Shown here piece after piece: positions 1 through 10,023 of a stretch of 64,000 bases of DNA. Where the stretch lies: assembly GCF_019175385.1 (NCBI RefSeq), contig NC_083341.1, positions 22,948,203 to 23,012,202 of the forward strand. Reading direction: 5' to 3'. This DNA comes from Lycium barbarum. Its lineage: Eukaryota > Streptophyta > Magnoliopsida > Solanales > Solanaceae. The translations under genes were made by a program, and so were the position numbers. Within the stretch, counting starts at the first letter, position 1. Every line of letters begins with the position of its first letter. The notes beneath the pieces were generated by a model. The model searched no databases, had not been told where the DNA came from, and saw only the letters and a program-made list of their open reading frames with translations.

Positions 1-1707
1 TATATGGTCGATTTGAATATAAGTGAAATGTCGTCGAATTATGTAAAGGAGTCACTAATGTTAGAATGCATTTTAAATTGATTGTTGAAGTGGTTAATAT
101 AGTTGTGGGTATTGTTGTTGTTGATAATTTGGCCGAGTTGAATTCTAGGATTGTTGATGATGATTTGGCCGAGTTGGATTCTCGGGGATAGTCGTATTTA
201 CAGGGGAGATGCTGCCGAAATTTCGGCAGATTATAAATGAATTTGTTTGAAAGACTAAGATAAGTATGTGATGATGAGTCTAATGATTGTATAAATCCTC
301 TTGAATGTAGACTATCAAGCTTGGACGAATAAGCGTAGCTAATAGGACGTGGAACAGGTATGTAAGGCTTACCCTTTCTTTCTTTTGGAATGATCCTTGT
401 GAAACGAATAGACAATGTATAAATATGATTTTAAAGAAACTCCTATTCTTAAAGCCACTAGGATGGCTAATGTTCTTGACTTCCGAAAAGCTGTTTTGCT
501 ATGTCTTGATACATGTGTGTGGCGCCAAAAGTTCTATTTTGATTTGATCCCTAACGATATTCGAAAGGTACTTGATATGACTATTTCTTTGATTTTCCAA
601 AGATAGCTTCTGAAACGTTCGTAAAGGTTTCTGTACTAAAATGTTCATAACTTTCTCATACTAACTCGGATTGACTTGAAACGGGTTTATGATGCTCAAG
701 TGTCGATCTATGTACTTACCCATCGAGTCTTAAAATTTGTTTTATATGCAAATGGTTTCTCACTACTCTGCTCGTGCACGCCTCAATATGTCTTTCACCG
801 AGTCCCGGGCCGAGTATGTTATCGTGCGCACTCCACTGCATTGTTCACCGAGTCTCTCAATAGAGGGCCGGGTACGGTATATGTATATGATGATATGATT
901 ATGGCACCGAGTCCCATGATGGGCCGGGTACGATATATGTGCACATGACTTCATTCACCGAGTCCTTCACTAGAGGGCCGGGTACGGCATGACTTCATTC
1001 ACCGAGTCCCTCACTAGAGGGCCGGGTACGGTATATATATTTATATATATGCACGCATGATGATATGATAATGTGATGACATGATTTTATCCACCGGGTC
1101 CCATAATGGGCCGGGTACGGTATATGATAATGTATGTATGATTTTCATTTCAAAAGGGCAAGTGCATTGATGCTTTTAAAGGTCATATTTGTTTCTGGTA
1201 AATCTCCGTTTGTTATGATCCTTTTACTGTGATTCTTGCCTTACATGCTCAGTACATATTCCGTATTGACCCCCTTTCTTCGGGGGCTGCGTTTCATGCC
1301 GCGCAGGTACACCCAGATGAGTAGAAGACATTGCTAGAAGGTGTTCCAGCGGGATTGGCGAGCTCCACTTCCCTCTGGAGTGTTGCCGAGTTAGAGTATA
1401 TGTGTTATGATTTCTGATTGATGTTAGAGACTTTGCAGACAGAGTCGTGGGTATAGGATGTCAGTCTTGTGAGCGGCTCCACCAGCCGATGTGTCATTAT
1501 GTATTATGTTACAGATTCCTTATGATTACAGATTCTACTTGATTTGAGCACGATGAAAAGAAAGTTTCTGAAAGCCTTTACTATGTATTTCATTCTTATT
1601 TGATTTAAAAGTCCAAAGAGATTATGTGTGTACTAAGAGTCAGAGGGTTCGCTTGGCCCTAAGTAAGGGTCGGGTGCCCATCACACCCTAGCGAGATTAG
1701 GGTGTGA
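1..1707 (+). repeat. P1: 3' part of a plus-strand Tekay-like LTR
   Basis: This is the right-hand part of a long terminal repeat whose left end lies outside the window. It carries the LTR box shared by all Tekay-type LTRs here (1243-1310: an ACATGCTCAGTACAT run, a CCCCC/GGGGG stem, then GCTGCGTTTCATGCC) in plus orientation. It ends in a GGTCGGGTGCCCATC stretch and AGGGTGTGAAA near 1707, close to the usual LTR terminus GGGTGTGACA. No PBS follows, so it is a solo or truncated LTR, apparently sitting inside the next LTR (P0). Short ORFs at 415-606 and 676-948 resemble no protein. Confidence 0.7.
795..1125 (+). repeat. Minisatellite inside LTR P1
   Basis: About six degenerate copies of a GC-rich unit containing CACCGAGTCC, a short spacer, then GGGCCGGGTACGG. 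The units are separated by AT-rich linkers and begin near 797, 846, 906, 955, 999 and 1091. The array lies upstream of the conserved LTR box, where the other LTR families here also carry minisatellites. Confidence 0.85.
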
Positions 1708-2602
1708 AAGTATCCTTGATTTCCTATGTTTTATATCTATGGCTTCTAGAGATCTTATGTTACTCAGAGGAGTCCAGAGTATTCTTTTCCGAGTCTTTCA
1801 TACATTTATATCTATGTACAGCTATTTTCTTACACCACGCCGCGCTATGGTCGGCCGGGCAGGCACGTAGATGTGCACAACACTACAATGGGCAGCTTAT
1901 GAGATTACCCCTGACGCGGGATGATGATGATACAATGATAACACCGAGTCTATATGGCCGAGCAGTATAACACCGCGCCTATATGGCCGGGCAGTATAAC
2001 ACCGCGCCTCTATGGCCGGGCAGTATACTATATATATATAATTTTAAAGAGAGCACGCATATCATACACCCTTAGAGGCACTTTCGGTTATACAGAGTTA
2101 TATAGATACTTTTAGTTATACAGAGTTATACAAATACATTCAGATGCCCAGATTGACTTTCATGTTTCAGATATCTTTTATGATTCTTATGTATATGTGG
2201 TTCTTATGCCTTACATACTCGGTACATTATTCTTACTAACTCCCCTATTGCTCCGGAGGCTGCGTTCATGTCCACAGGTTCAGGTAGACAGAGAGGCGGT
2301 CCAGCTCAGTAGGACTTCCACCCAGCAGTAGTCAGTATGCTCCACTTAGTTTGGAGCTACAGTCTATCTTTGGTATGCTATTTTTGACATGTATATATGG
2401 GTATGACGGGGCCTTGTCCCGTCCTTTCTATAGCTTTTTACTCCATTAGAGGTCTGTAGATAGTTGTGAGTAGTTGAGATGTGATGTAGCCTTGTCGGGT
2501 CTTATTTTTTTGCATAGTATATGTAGTAGCCAGCTACGACTATAGGTTGTCTGGTCAGCAGAGGTCAGGCACTCGTCATGACTCATCGGTTTGGGTTATG
2601 AC
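1708..2602 (+). repeat. P0: 3' part of a second plus-strand LTR
   Basis: An LTR fragment ending in GGGTTATGACA at 2602, with the plus-oriented LTR box at about 2208-2275 (ACATACTCGGTACATT, then GGCTGCGTTCATG). It starts abruptly where P1 ends, so P1 probably inserted into it and its left part lies beyond the window. No PBS or coding sequence follows; the next bases are an old minus-strand LTR. The orientation call is firm, the left boundary approximate. Confidence 0.6.
1941..2030 (+). repeat. Short tandem repeat in LTR P0
   Basis: Three direct copies of a roughly 29-bp unit, AACACCGCGCCTATATGG followed by CCGGGCAGTAT; the first copy is degenerate. It lies in the LTR minisatellite slot. Confidence 0.85.
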
Positions 2603-3828
2603 AGTAACATCGTAAGAACATCAAAAATGTAAAATTCTAGCATTTCTATGAGAGGAATCATTATAGACATAATTTGTGAAAGTTCATAACAATAGAATCA
2701 TGCCTTAAGAAAAAAAGGAACAGACTTAATATACCTTTTTTTCTCCTTAATTACTTAACGTTTCTCCTGCCAAGCTTACAAATCTACATTCAAGAGGATT
2801 CAAACAAACGTTAAGTCTTGAAAACACTCATAAGTTCAAACTAAAGTAACTAAGGAACTAACGGAATTTGGGCAGCACTTCCCTTATATTGTCTACTTCC
2901 TCCAATTACCGTAACAACTCCCAAACAACAACATGAACATTAACAACTCCATATTTAGGAGATTATATACAATTTACGCCTATAACCATCCAAAACTTTC
3001 TTCTAGATTTCATTCACAACCAACAATTATAACCCAATGCCCCATAACCTTTCCTACCATAATTTTCCTTTAATGACTTATTGATCTCCAAATCAATTCA
3101 ATATGAGGAAATAAAGAGAGAACATTCCTTAATATTGAAGAACCATAACTCTCCCAACTTTGTTCCAACCCCAAATCACCATAAACTCAACTAAGAGCAA
3201 GGATTACCATCATCTATGAATTAGCTTAGGCTTTTAAGGCTCAAATTCCACTTGATTTGGCTTAGGAAATGTATGGGTGAGTGGGGAGTGTAGAGAGGAC
3301 TTGAAAATTCTAGAGGATTCTAATTTTTGAGTAAAAATAATGACCAAGGTCATGGTCCTTTTAATTTACAGAAAAGAAAGAATTTCTAGCACCTGCGGTT
3401 CGACGGCCTGGTCGAGGGTCCGTCGACATGTCGACGATCCGTCGACTCGCCATCGTCGAAGGGCGGCAACTGTTGATTCTCAGATGGCAGGTTAACGGTG
3501 TATGTTGACGATCCGTCGACATGTCGATGGCCCGTCGACTTGCAATCGTCGAGTAGCTGCAACCTCTAATTCCTAAAGAGCTATTCGATAGGCAGGTTGA
3601 TGGTCCGTTGACTAGTCGACGACCCGTCTACTTGCTCTGCTGCATTACTCAATTTTTTTTCTGATTTTATTTCGCCTCCAATCTTCCCGTTACTTACTAT
3701 ACATAACTTAAATTCCCACATACTTGGAATGATAATGTGGAATTTCTTAGAACCCAAACTATAACCTCACTTTCTAACTTCAAGTTATCTCACGGTGAAA
3801 CTCAACATATAAAATAAGGGGTATAATA
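2603..3828 (-). repeat. M0: truncated minus-strand Tekay LTR
   Basis: This matches the right-hand part of the M1 LTRs in order: TTCTAGCATTTCTA, a CTTAATATACC stretch, the region of short poly-A-rich words, a palindromic TCGAC array at 3398-3640, and the terminus GGGGTATAATA (3818-3828, normally GGGGTATAACA). The left part is missing because P0 abuts it. The TATA region on the minus strand (3359-3371) reads CTGTAAATT instead of CTATAAATT, so the promoter looks decayed. Confidence 0.75.
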
Positions 3829-3835
3829 ATAGGTG

Positions 3836-4938
3836 TTCTATTGGGTTGACCATAGCAGACATTCAGGGTAATCCTTCTGGTATTTTTTAGCATAAGATTC
3901 AGCTAGAGGAGGACAGCAAGCCGAGTATTGGACATCAACGGAGATTGAACCAAAACATGCAAGAGGTTGTGAAAAAGGAGATCATAAAGTGGTTAGATGT
4001 TGGGGTAATGTATCAGATTGCAGACAGCAAGTGGGTGAGCCTAGTTCAATGTGTTCCAAAAAAGAGAGGTATCACTGTGGTGCCTAATACAAAGAATGAG
4101 CTGATTCCAACTCGTACATTTACTAGATGGCGTGTTTGCATGAACTATAGGAAGCTGAACTCAACCACTTGTAAAGACCATTTTCCCATGCCTTTCATTG
4201 ATCAGATGCTTGATAGGATGGCTGAGAGGTCTTACTATTGCTTCTTAGATGGGTACTCTGGCTATAATCAGATCAACATTACCTTAGAAGATCAAGAGAA
4301 GACGACTTTCACTTGTCCTTATGGGACGTTTGCGTTCAGCCGAATGTCCTTTGGGTTGTGTAATGCACCAGCAAATTTTCAGAGGTGCATGATGTCGATA
4401 TTTTCTAACATAGTAAAAGACTTCTTGGAGGTGTTTATGGATGATTTTTCTGTTGTGGTCGATTCATTTGAAGATTTTCTTGACCATCTGGGTCAAGTGC
4501 TGAAAAGATGTGAAAAGACAAATCTTGTGCTGAATTGGGAGAAGTACCATTTTATGGTAAAGGAAGGAATTGTCGGCGGTCACAAAATCTCTGAAAAGGG
4601 GATTGAGGTCGATCAAGCGAAGATAGATGTGATTGCAAAGCTTCCTCCACCCATCTCAATCAAAGGTATCCGGAGTTTCTTGGGACATGCTGGGTTTTAA
4701 GGCTCTTCATCAAAGATTTCTCCATGATTGCTAACCCGATGTGAAAGCTTCTTGAAAAAGAGGCTAAGTTTGTGCTTGATGACAAGTACCAAAAGGCATT
4801 TAATGAATTAAAGGAGCGTCTCACTTCTGCTCTTGTTATTGTTACTCCTGATTAGTTCCTGCCTTTTGAGTTGATGTGTGATGCGAGCGGTTTCGCAATT
4901 AGTGTTGTGCTTGTCTAGAGGCACAATAAAATTATTGC
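3836..4938 (+). pseudogene. A1 pol fragment: reverse transcriptase and start of RNase H
   Basis: The open stretch 3945-4700 encodes an Athila-type RT. Visible motifs are KKEIIKWL, WRVCMNYRKLN, the first catalytic aspartate in FLDGYSGYNQI, FGLCNAPANFQRC and the catalytic FMDD in EVFMDDFSVV, so the polymerase centre is intact here, unlike in A2. After SFLGHAGF a small deletion causes a stop and frameshift. RNase H follows in another phase to DASGF (about 4880) with further stops, then homology to A2 ends at 4938. The region before 3945 has several stops. It cannot make a full polyprotein. Confidence 0.85.
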
Positions 4939-5297
4939 CTACCACTGTGGATGGCCGGAGAAAGAGGAAGAGAGTATCTATTGATGAAGAGGAGGAGATC
5001 GAGAAGGTGAGGGAGCAGACTCGACCTCGAGGGAGAGCCAGGAGGAGCGAGATGTCAGAGTGGTGACCTTTTATTTCTCTTATTGAGAACTACTCGAGAG
5101 GAATTACGAGGGATACTTCGAGCTGTATTCCAGCTGGAGGTGTTTTACCGCAGCCCCTTCCTACTCCAGAGCCAGTACCTACGGGCACTACTGCTGCTGA
5201 TGCTACTACTGATGTTGTCGCTGATACTGCTGCTGGTATGGTTGCGCCACATGATGCCCGGCAGACCGATGTTTCGCGAGATGAGCAGCGCGCCTAG
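4935..5297 (+). pseudogene. A1 third-ORF tail
   Basis: One reading phase runs from the deletion point to TAG at 5295-5297 with a single in-frame TGA at 5064. It encodes a basic cluster (GRRKRKRV) followed by an acidic run (EEEEIEK), more arginines (RPRGRARR), then a Pro/Thr/Ala-rich tail. The position, before a long untranslated region and 3' LTR, matches the C-terminal part of A2's ORF3 (45483-47606), whose tail is also Pro/Thr-rich and has a basic KGKRPR patch. The basic cluster could be a nuclear localisation signal; that is inference. Confidence 0.6.
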
Positions 5298-6876
5298 AGC
5301 ACCACAGGTATTCCTACTCCCTTGTTTTAATTTTACTACATTGGGGACATTGTAGATTTCTTAAGTTGGGGGTAGGAGTATTTGATTTTCTTATAGTGTA
5401 TATGTGTTTAGGACCCCCTTAATTTTTCTTTGCCATGGTTCTTTTCCCGAGGGGTTTATTTTTTGTTGAACCTAGATTGTTTAGGTCGTGTTTAGATTAA
5501 ATAGAGTAATTTTGACTTATGTGGTGGTGGTTTGATTAACTTAAGGCAATCTTGTTATGATTTCATTAAAAGCACTCCCCTCTAAATTTTTTTGTAAACT
5601 TGGACTTGGTTGTTTAATTGACATGCATGCTTCTTTGTGTGACATTTAGACTATTGTGTTACCTTGTGTACATAATTTTAGCAGGGAGACTAGTGTGTTG
5701 ACAATTCTGATACCATGTGTTGTGAGGTTTTGTATATATGTTCTCTAGCTATGTGTGTAATCTAGAACTTGCCTGGTTAGTCGTGCCTGCGTTCTTCTGA
5801 TAAGTTGAGCTATGAAGTGATCTTAGGTGTTGTTTATGTAAGGAACCCCTTTAAGCCTGAATATAAGCCTACATGTAGATAAATATCCCTTGTTAGCCAT
5901 TTTGAGCCTTAAACCTATTCTTTGACTAGCCGTAATAAGCCAATACCCGTTCTGAATACCCCTCTCTTTGCAACCGGTCCTTCCTTGACCCTAAAATGAT
6001 AAGACTGAGGCTAAAAGCCTAAGTTGAGGGGTGATAGGTGGAATAAGGGGAAACATGAGGCGTAAGCCTAAAAATTGTATATAAGTAATTTGCCTAGTTG
6101 GGGTGATAGGTGGAATAATGGGAAACAGGAGGCGTAAGCCTAAAAGTTGGGTAGAAGTAATTTCCTAGTTAAAAGACATCGATGTGGTAAGTATAGAAAA
6201 AAAAAGGGAGAAAAAGAAAAAAAATATAGAAGTAGAGTAGCAATAAAACCACACTGAGGCAATGAAAAAGAAAAAGGGAAGAAAACAAAAAAGGCGAAAA
6301 AGGTGAAAAAAAGTAAAAACAAATGTAGTGTTCAAGGAGGGTGAGCCACCGTTTTCCAAATATAAATCCTACCTGTCCCTGAGCCTACATTACAACCCTA
6401 AAAAAGTCCTAGTGTGATCATAGTCGAACTATCCAAAGTCTCGGGTACTGAAAATAAGGGCAAGCCTATGGTATTTGCATACGTAGCTGGAGAATTTCTT
6501 TGTGAGTGTGAGTGTCTTTCTTCTCCTTAGTCTTCTTTCCCACTTGTGTGTACATACGTGTTGGGACATTCTTTGGTCTTTGTGAGGGCATGAGAATTTG
6601 TTAAGTGACTGGTTTCCTGTGGGTCTTGGTTCATGTGTGCTATGGTTTCTGTAATAACTAAATGTCACTGGTTGAAGCCTCATTATTAGTTGCAACAATT
6701 GCTTGATTCGTTTTGTTCCTTATTGGGGAAAACGTCATTGGGATACAAGTAATATGCCGGTAGTTAATTGCCACAACCACTGTAGACAGTTTTACTTTGT
6801 GATATCAAGATATTCATAGATTGAGTCTGTTGGTTGACTTGCTTAAGGACAAGCAAAGACTTGAAGTTGGGGGTGT
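5298..6876 (+). other. A1 3' untranslated region with polypurine tracts
   Basis: About 1.6 kb of non-coding sequence between ORF3 and the 3' LTR. It has A/G-rich tracts (6193-6330) and several AAGTTGGGGG-like motifs (about 5363, 6023, 6863). The last one, GAAGTTGGGGGTGT directly before the LTR at 6877, is the expected polypurine tract (PPT) for plus-strand DNA synthesis. A2 has an equivalent region at 47607-49167. Confidence 0.7.
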
Positions 6877-8293
6877 TGATGTGCCGTGAAATTATGGCAC
6901 ATCTAATGTTTTTTAACTCTAAGTTTTACTTATTTTCAAGTAAGTTTGTATTAGTTTGATGTGTTTTGTGTATTTCGCAGGTATTTTTAAGTTAGAATGC
7001 AAGGCAAGTGAAATCGAGGGATTTTTGATGTTCAATACTAGTTTTGCACAAAGTACGGACCGCCTTCATGTCGACGGTCCGTCTTCTTGGTCGTCGATAT
7101 GCAAGGAAACGTCTCGCAGCTCAGGAAGGTTGATGATATGCAGTGCTTGCAGATTGACAGACCGTCAACATGTTCGACGGTCCATCGATTCACACTGTCG
7201 ATATACGTTCTGCAGAAAAGTGAGAAGTGTCAGACCGTCAATATGGACCATCAACATGATCGACGGCCGTCGATGTAAGTTGACGGTTGAAGTTCTGCAG
7301 CTTGATTTATGTCATCAAATCGTCAATATGCACCATCAACATGTCGACGGTACCGTCAACGTGCAGAGATGGTCCGTCGATTTGCAGGCCGACCTGGAAC
7401 AAGATTGGGATTAATTATTCTGAGTTTGACTTGTATAAATACCTGATAAGATTTTATTTTTCAGAGTGTGGTTGTTATTTTTGAGACTTGTGCTGGGACA
7501 ATATTGTTCTTAGTATTTTTCAAGGTTTTCTAGACAATCACATTTGTTTAACTTTCAGTTTTATTCGTAAGTTTTAATAACAATTTCAATTACGCAATCT
7601 TCAATCTTTTATTGTTTATTCATTGCCATGAGTAGCTAAACACCTTTACTAAGGTTTTGAACACAAGGACGGGTGTTTTGTGATTGGGGATTATGATTGA
7701 TACACGCATAATGGATTATTAGGGTTTATATGATCTTCGTTTTAATCATATAGTTAGTGGTTGCAAACATTAGCTAACGCCATAAACTTTGGTTTATTTG
7801 GAAAAATAACTAGGGTTTGGTAAGAACAAATAACAAGAACTCAAGGCTTGAAACCTTGTTTAATAAATTCACTTAGGAATAAGAGGAATTTACTTGGCAT
7901 AATTAACCGTTCTTCATGCATACTTTCTTATCTTTGGGAAAAGCATACAAAGAAATTAATCTTTTCTTATTGGGAAATAGTCTAGATTCACATAGAGGTT
8001 AAGTGCATTCATACAACGATCCATTAGCAGTTTATCAAGATCAAGACCCATGATCATACACTTTATCTGATGGGGACACAACCTTGGTTCTTTTTACCCA
8101 TATATTTACAACTCACTCTAAATTAGTCCACAAACCAAAACTCTTATAAAATCCTTTTTCTGGACTACACCAGGACAGCAATATTAGTATAATACTCGTT
8201 TAGTAAACTTTTCACACCATATTCCCTGTGGGATTCGACCCCAACCTAGTTGGGTTACTATATTTGACAACGTCCTCTTATGCTATTAACTAA
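6877..8293 (+). repeat. A1 3' LTR, missing its last bases
   Basis: Starts TGATGTGCCGTGAAATTATG like both A2 LTRs and aligns along its length to the GTTGGGTTACTATATTTGACA segment near the end. The final roughly 20 bp present in A2 (ending GAGCGTATCA) are absent; the sequence passes into minus-strand pol fragment G. U3 contains a TCGACGG palindrome array (7055-7385) followed by a TATA box TATAAATA at 7434-7441. Confidence 0.85.
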
Positions 8294-8973
8294 ATCATAT
8301 GAGAACCATAATAATGATACTTCCTGAGCATGAAAATATGAAATACGGGGTGAACACCCGACAACCCAGGAGTCAAAGCCAACACGTAGGCTACCTCACC
8401 AATACGCTGAACGATCTCGAATAGACCAATATATGTAGGGCTCAACTTACCCTTCTTCCTGAACCTCATGAGACCCTTGATGGGTGAAACCTTCAGGTAG
8501 AACACGCTTAACCACCATGAAATCTAGGTCACAAACCTTTCGGTCCGTATAACTCTCTGTCTACTCTGAGCTGTAAGAGGTCTCTATAGAATCAACTTGA
8601 CCTTATCCCAAGAATCACGAAGCAAGTTTGTACCCCAAGGCTTCTTTTCAAATGCATCAAACTAAACTATAGGAGAACGACACCTCCTACCATATAATGC
8701 GTTGAATTGTGTCATCTCAATGCTCGAATGGTAACTGTTGTTGTACGCTAACTCCACCAAGGCCAATAACTGGTCCCAATGACCACTAAAGTCTATGACA
8801 CAGGCCTGTAACATATCCTCAAAGACCTGAACAGTGTGTTCAGACTGACTATCAATCTGAGGGTGAAACGCTGTACTAAGCTCCACTCGAGTGCCCAACC
8901 TCTTCTGAATGGATGGCTAGAAATGCGATATTGAACTGAGTACCTCAATCCGATATGATAGAAATGGGTACAT
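8294..8973 (-). pseudogene. G pol, 3' fragment: integrase core end and C-terminal domain
   Basis: Minus-strand Tekay-like integrase. It includes STAFHPQIDSQSEHTVQ around the third catalytic residue (glutamate), [21 protein letters not shown], then after stops LKVSPIKGLMRF, the KGKLSPTYIGLFEIV stretch and HPVFHIFMLRKYH. It breaks at 8974, where LTR M4 begins. The same integrase resumes at 58067 on the far side of M4: the 58067 side ends in ...HLHGV and this side begins with the PISII that normally follows. The C-terminal end is lost at the A1 LTR. Confidence 0.85.
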
Positions 8974-10023
8974 TGTCACACCCTAAACTAGGTGAGACGT
9001 GACTGACACCTGCCACCTTACTAGGCTCGAGCGAACCAAACTATAACTGGTATCCATTATGTCTTGGAAGAGAAATAAATCCCAAGAGGCTAACCTATAA
9101 ACATACTACCATATTTAGGCCGATGAGTCCTCATGCTCATCTGTACTTTAGACTAATTCAACAAGATGGGACCATCCCAACGCATACATGAATAGCTACC
9201 TGCCGACTAGGGCAGTATACGTCTATGTAAGCAGTTTTAACTCATAATAGACATATACCAGGGCCAACAAGGCCCCCATACTGACATACTGAACTGACCA
9301 CACAAGTCTATAAGCCTCTACAGAAGTGTAACTGTAACATGGTCGGGACAGGGCCCCAGCCTACCCATACTGTATATACTTAAAACTCTGACCCTGGTAA
9401 CTCCGAATGACATAGAGCTTACCACGCTGGCTGGTACTCAGCAATCCCTACTGGTGCGATCCTCCTGACAACCTGTCTGAACCTACGGGCATGAACACAG
9501 CGTCCCCAGGCAAAGGGACGTCAGTAAGAAATAATATACCGAGTATGTTAGGCATGAAACATAATACAATAACCATATATCACAAGAAGAAAGGTTAAGA
9601 ATATAGCCTGTCATCTCTGACTTACCGAAGGGCATCTAACATACTGTTACACATATGCCTATCATCATGCTCTTATGATCTCAACTATTCATATGTTATC
9701 ATGTTATCTCTCTCATTAACTTATTATCTTTACCATTATCTGCACATGTGTTGCGGTGTGCAACTTGATCCAAATGCAATACATGTGTTACAAAACGTGC
9801 AACCCAATCCATATCATATGCAGGAGTTGCGGAACGTGCAACCTGATCCAAATGCATATGTTGCAAAACGTGCAACCCGATCCAATGCTATGCAAAATCA
9901 CATAAGTATTTCTTATAATTAATTTTAGTCTTTCAATTATCAAGTGGCTAACCCGTTAACTAGCACTTAAGAATTCCCTGGAAAAATGATATGTAAATGC
10001 TCAGGAAGCCATAAGGCCACCAT
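8974..10023 (-). repeat. M4 3' LTR, first part
   Basis: Begins TGTCACACCC (the 3' LTR end of a minus element) and matches the M4 5' LTR at 54321-54515 through AATTCAACAAGATGG. The LTR box (about 9485-9575) has the best stem in the window, CGTCCC/GGGACG. A minisatellite at 9745-9890 holds four copies of a GTGCAACCYRATCC word. It is interrupted at 10024 by M1 and resumes at 53046. Flanks TACAT (8969-8973) and TACTC (58067-58071) are a weak target-site match. Confidence 0.7.
9745..9890 (-). repeat. Minisatellite in M4 3' LTR
   Basis: Four imperfect copies (plus strand: GTTGCRRAACGTGCAACC, then YRATCCAAATGC) in the LTR minisatellite slot. The related word GCGGAACGTGCAGCCCGATC occurs in the M1 and M3 LTRs. 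Confidence 0.8.

Larger units (their letters stand above)
3829..8293 (+). mobile_element. A1: deleted plus-strand Athila-type element
   Basis: An Athila-clade Ty3/gypsy remnant related to A2 at 36935-50597. It retains part of reverse transcriptase and the start of RNase H, the tail of the third ORF, the 3' untranslated region and a 3' LTR lacking its last bases. The 5' LTR, PBS, gag, protease and integrase are absent. Relative to A2, an internal deletion at about 4938 joins RNase H directly to the end of ORF3. Its left edge touches the terminus of LTR M0, suggesting M0 inserted into A1 pol. Confidence 0.8.

Noticed and set aside
6140..6359. Phe-rich minus ORFs suggesting a membrane protein
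   Set aside because: They translate the purine-rich tract of the A1 3' untranslated region.
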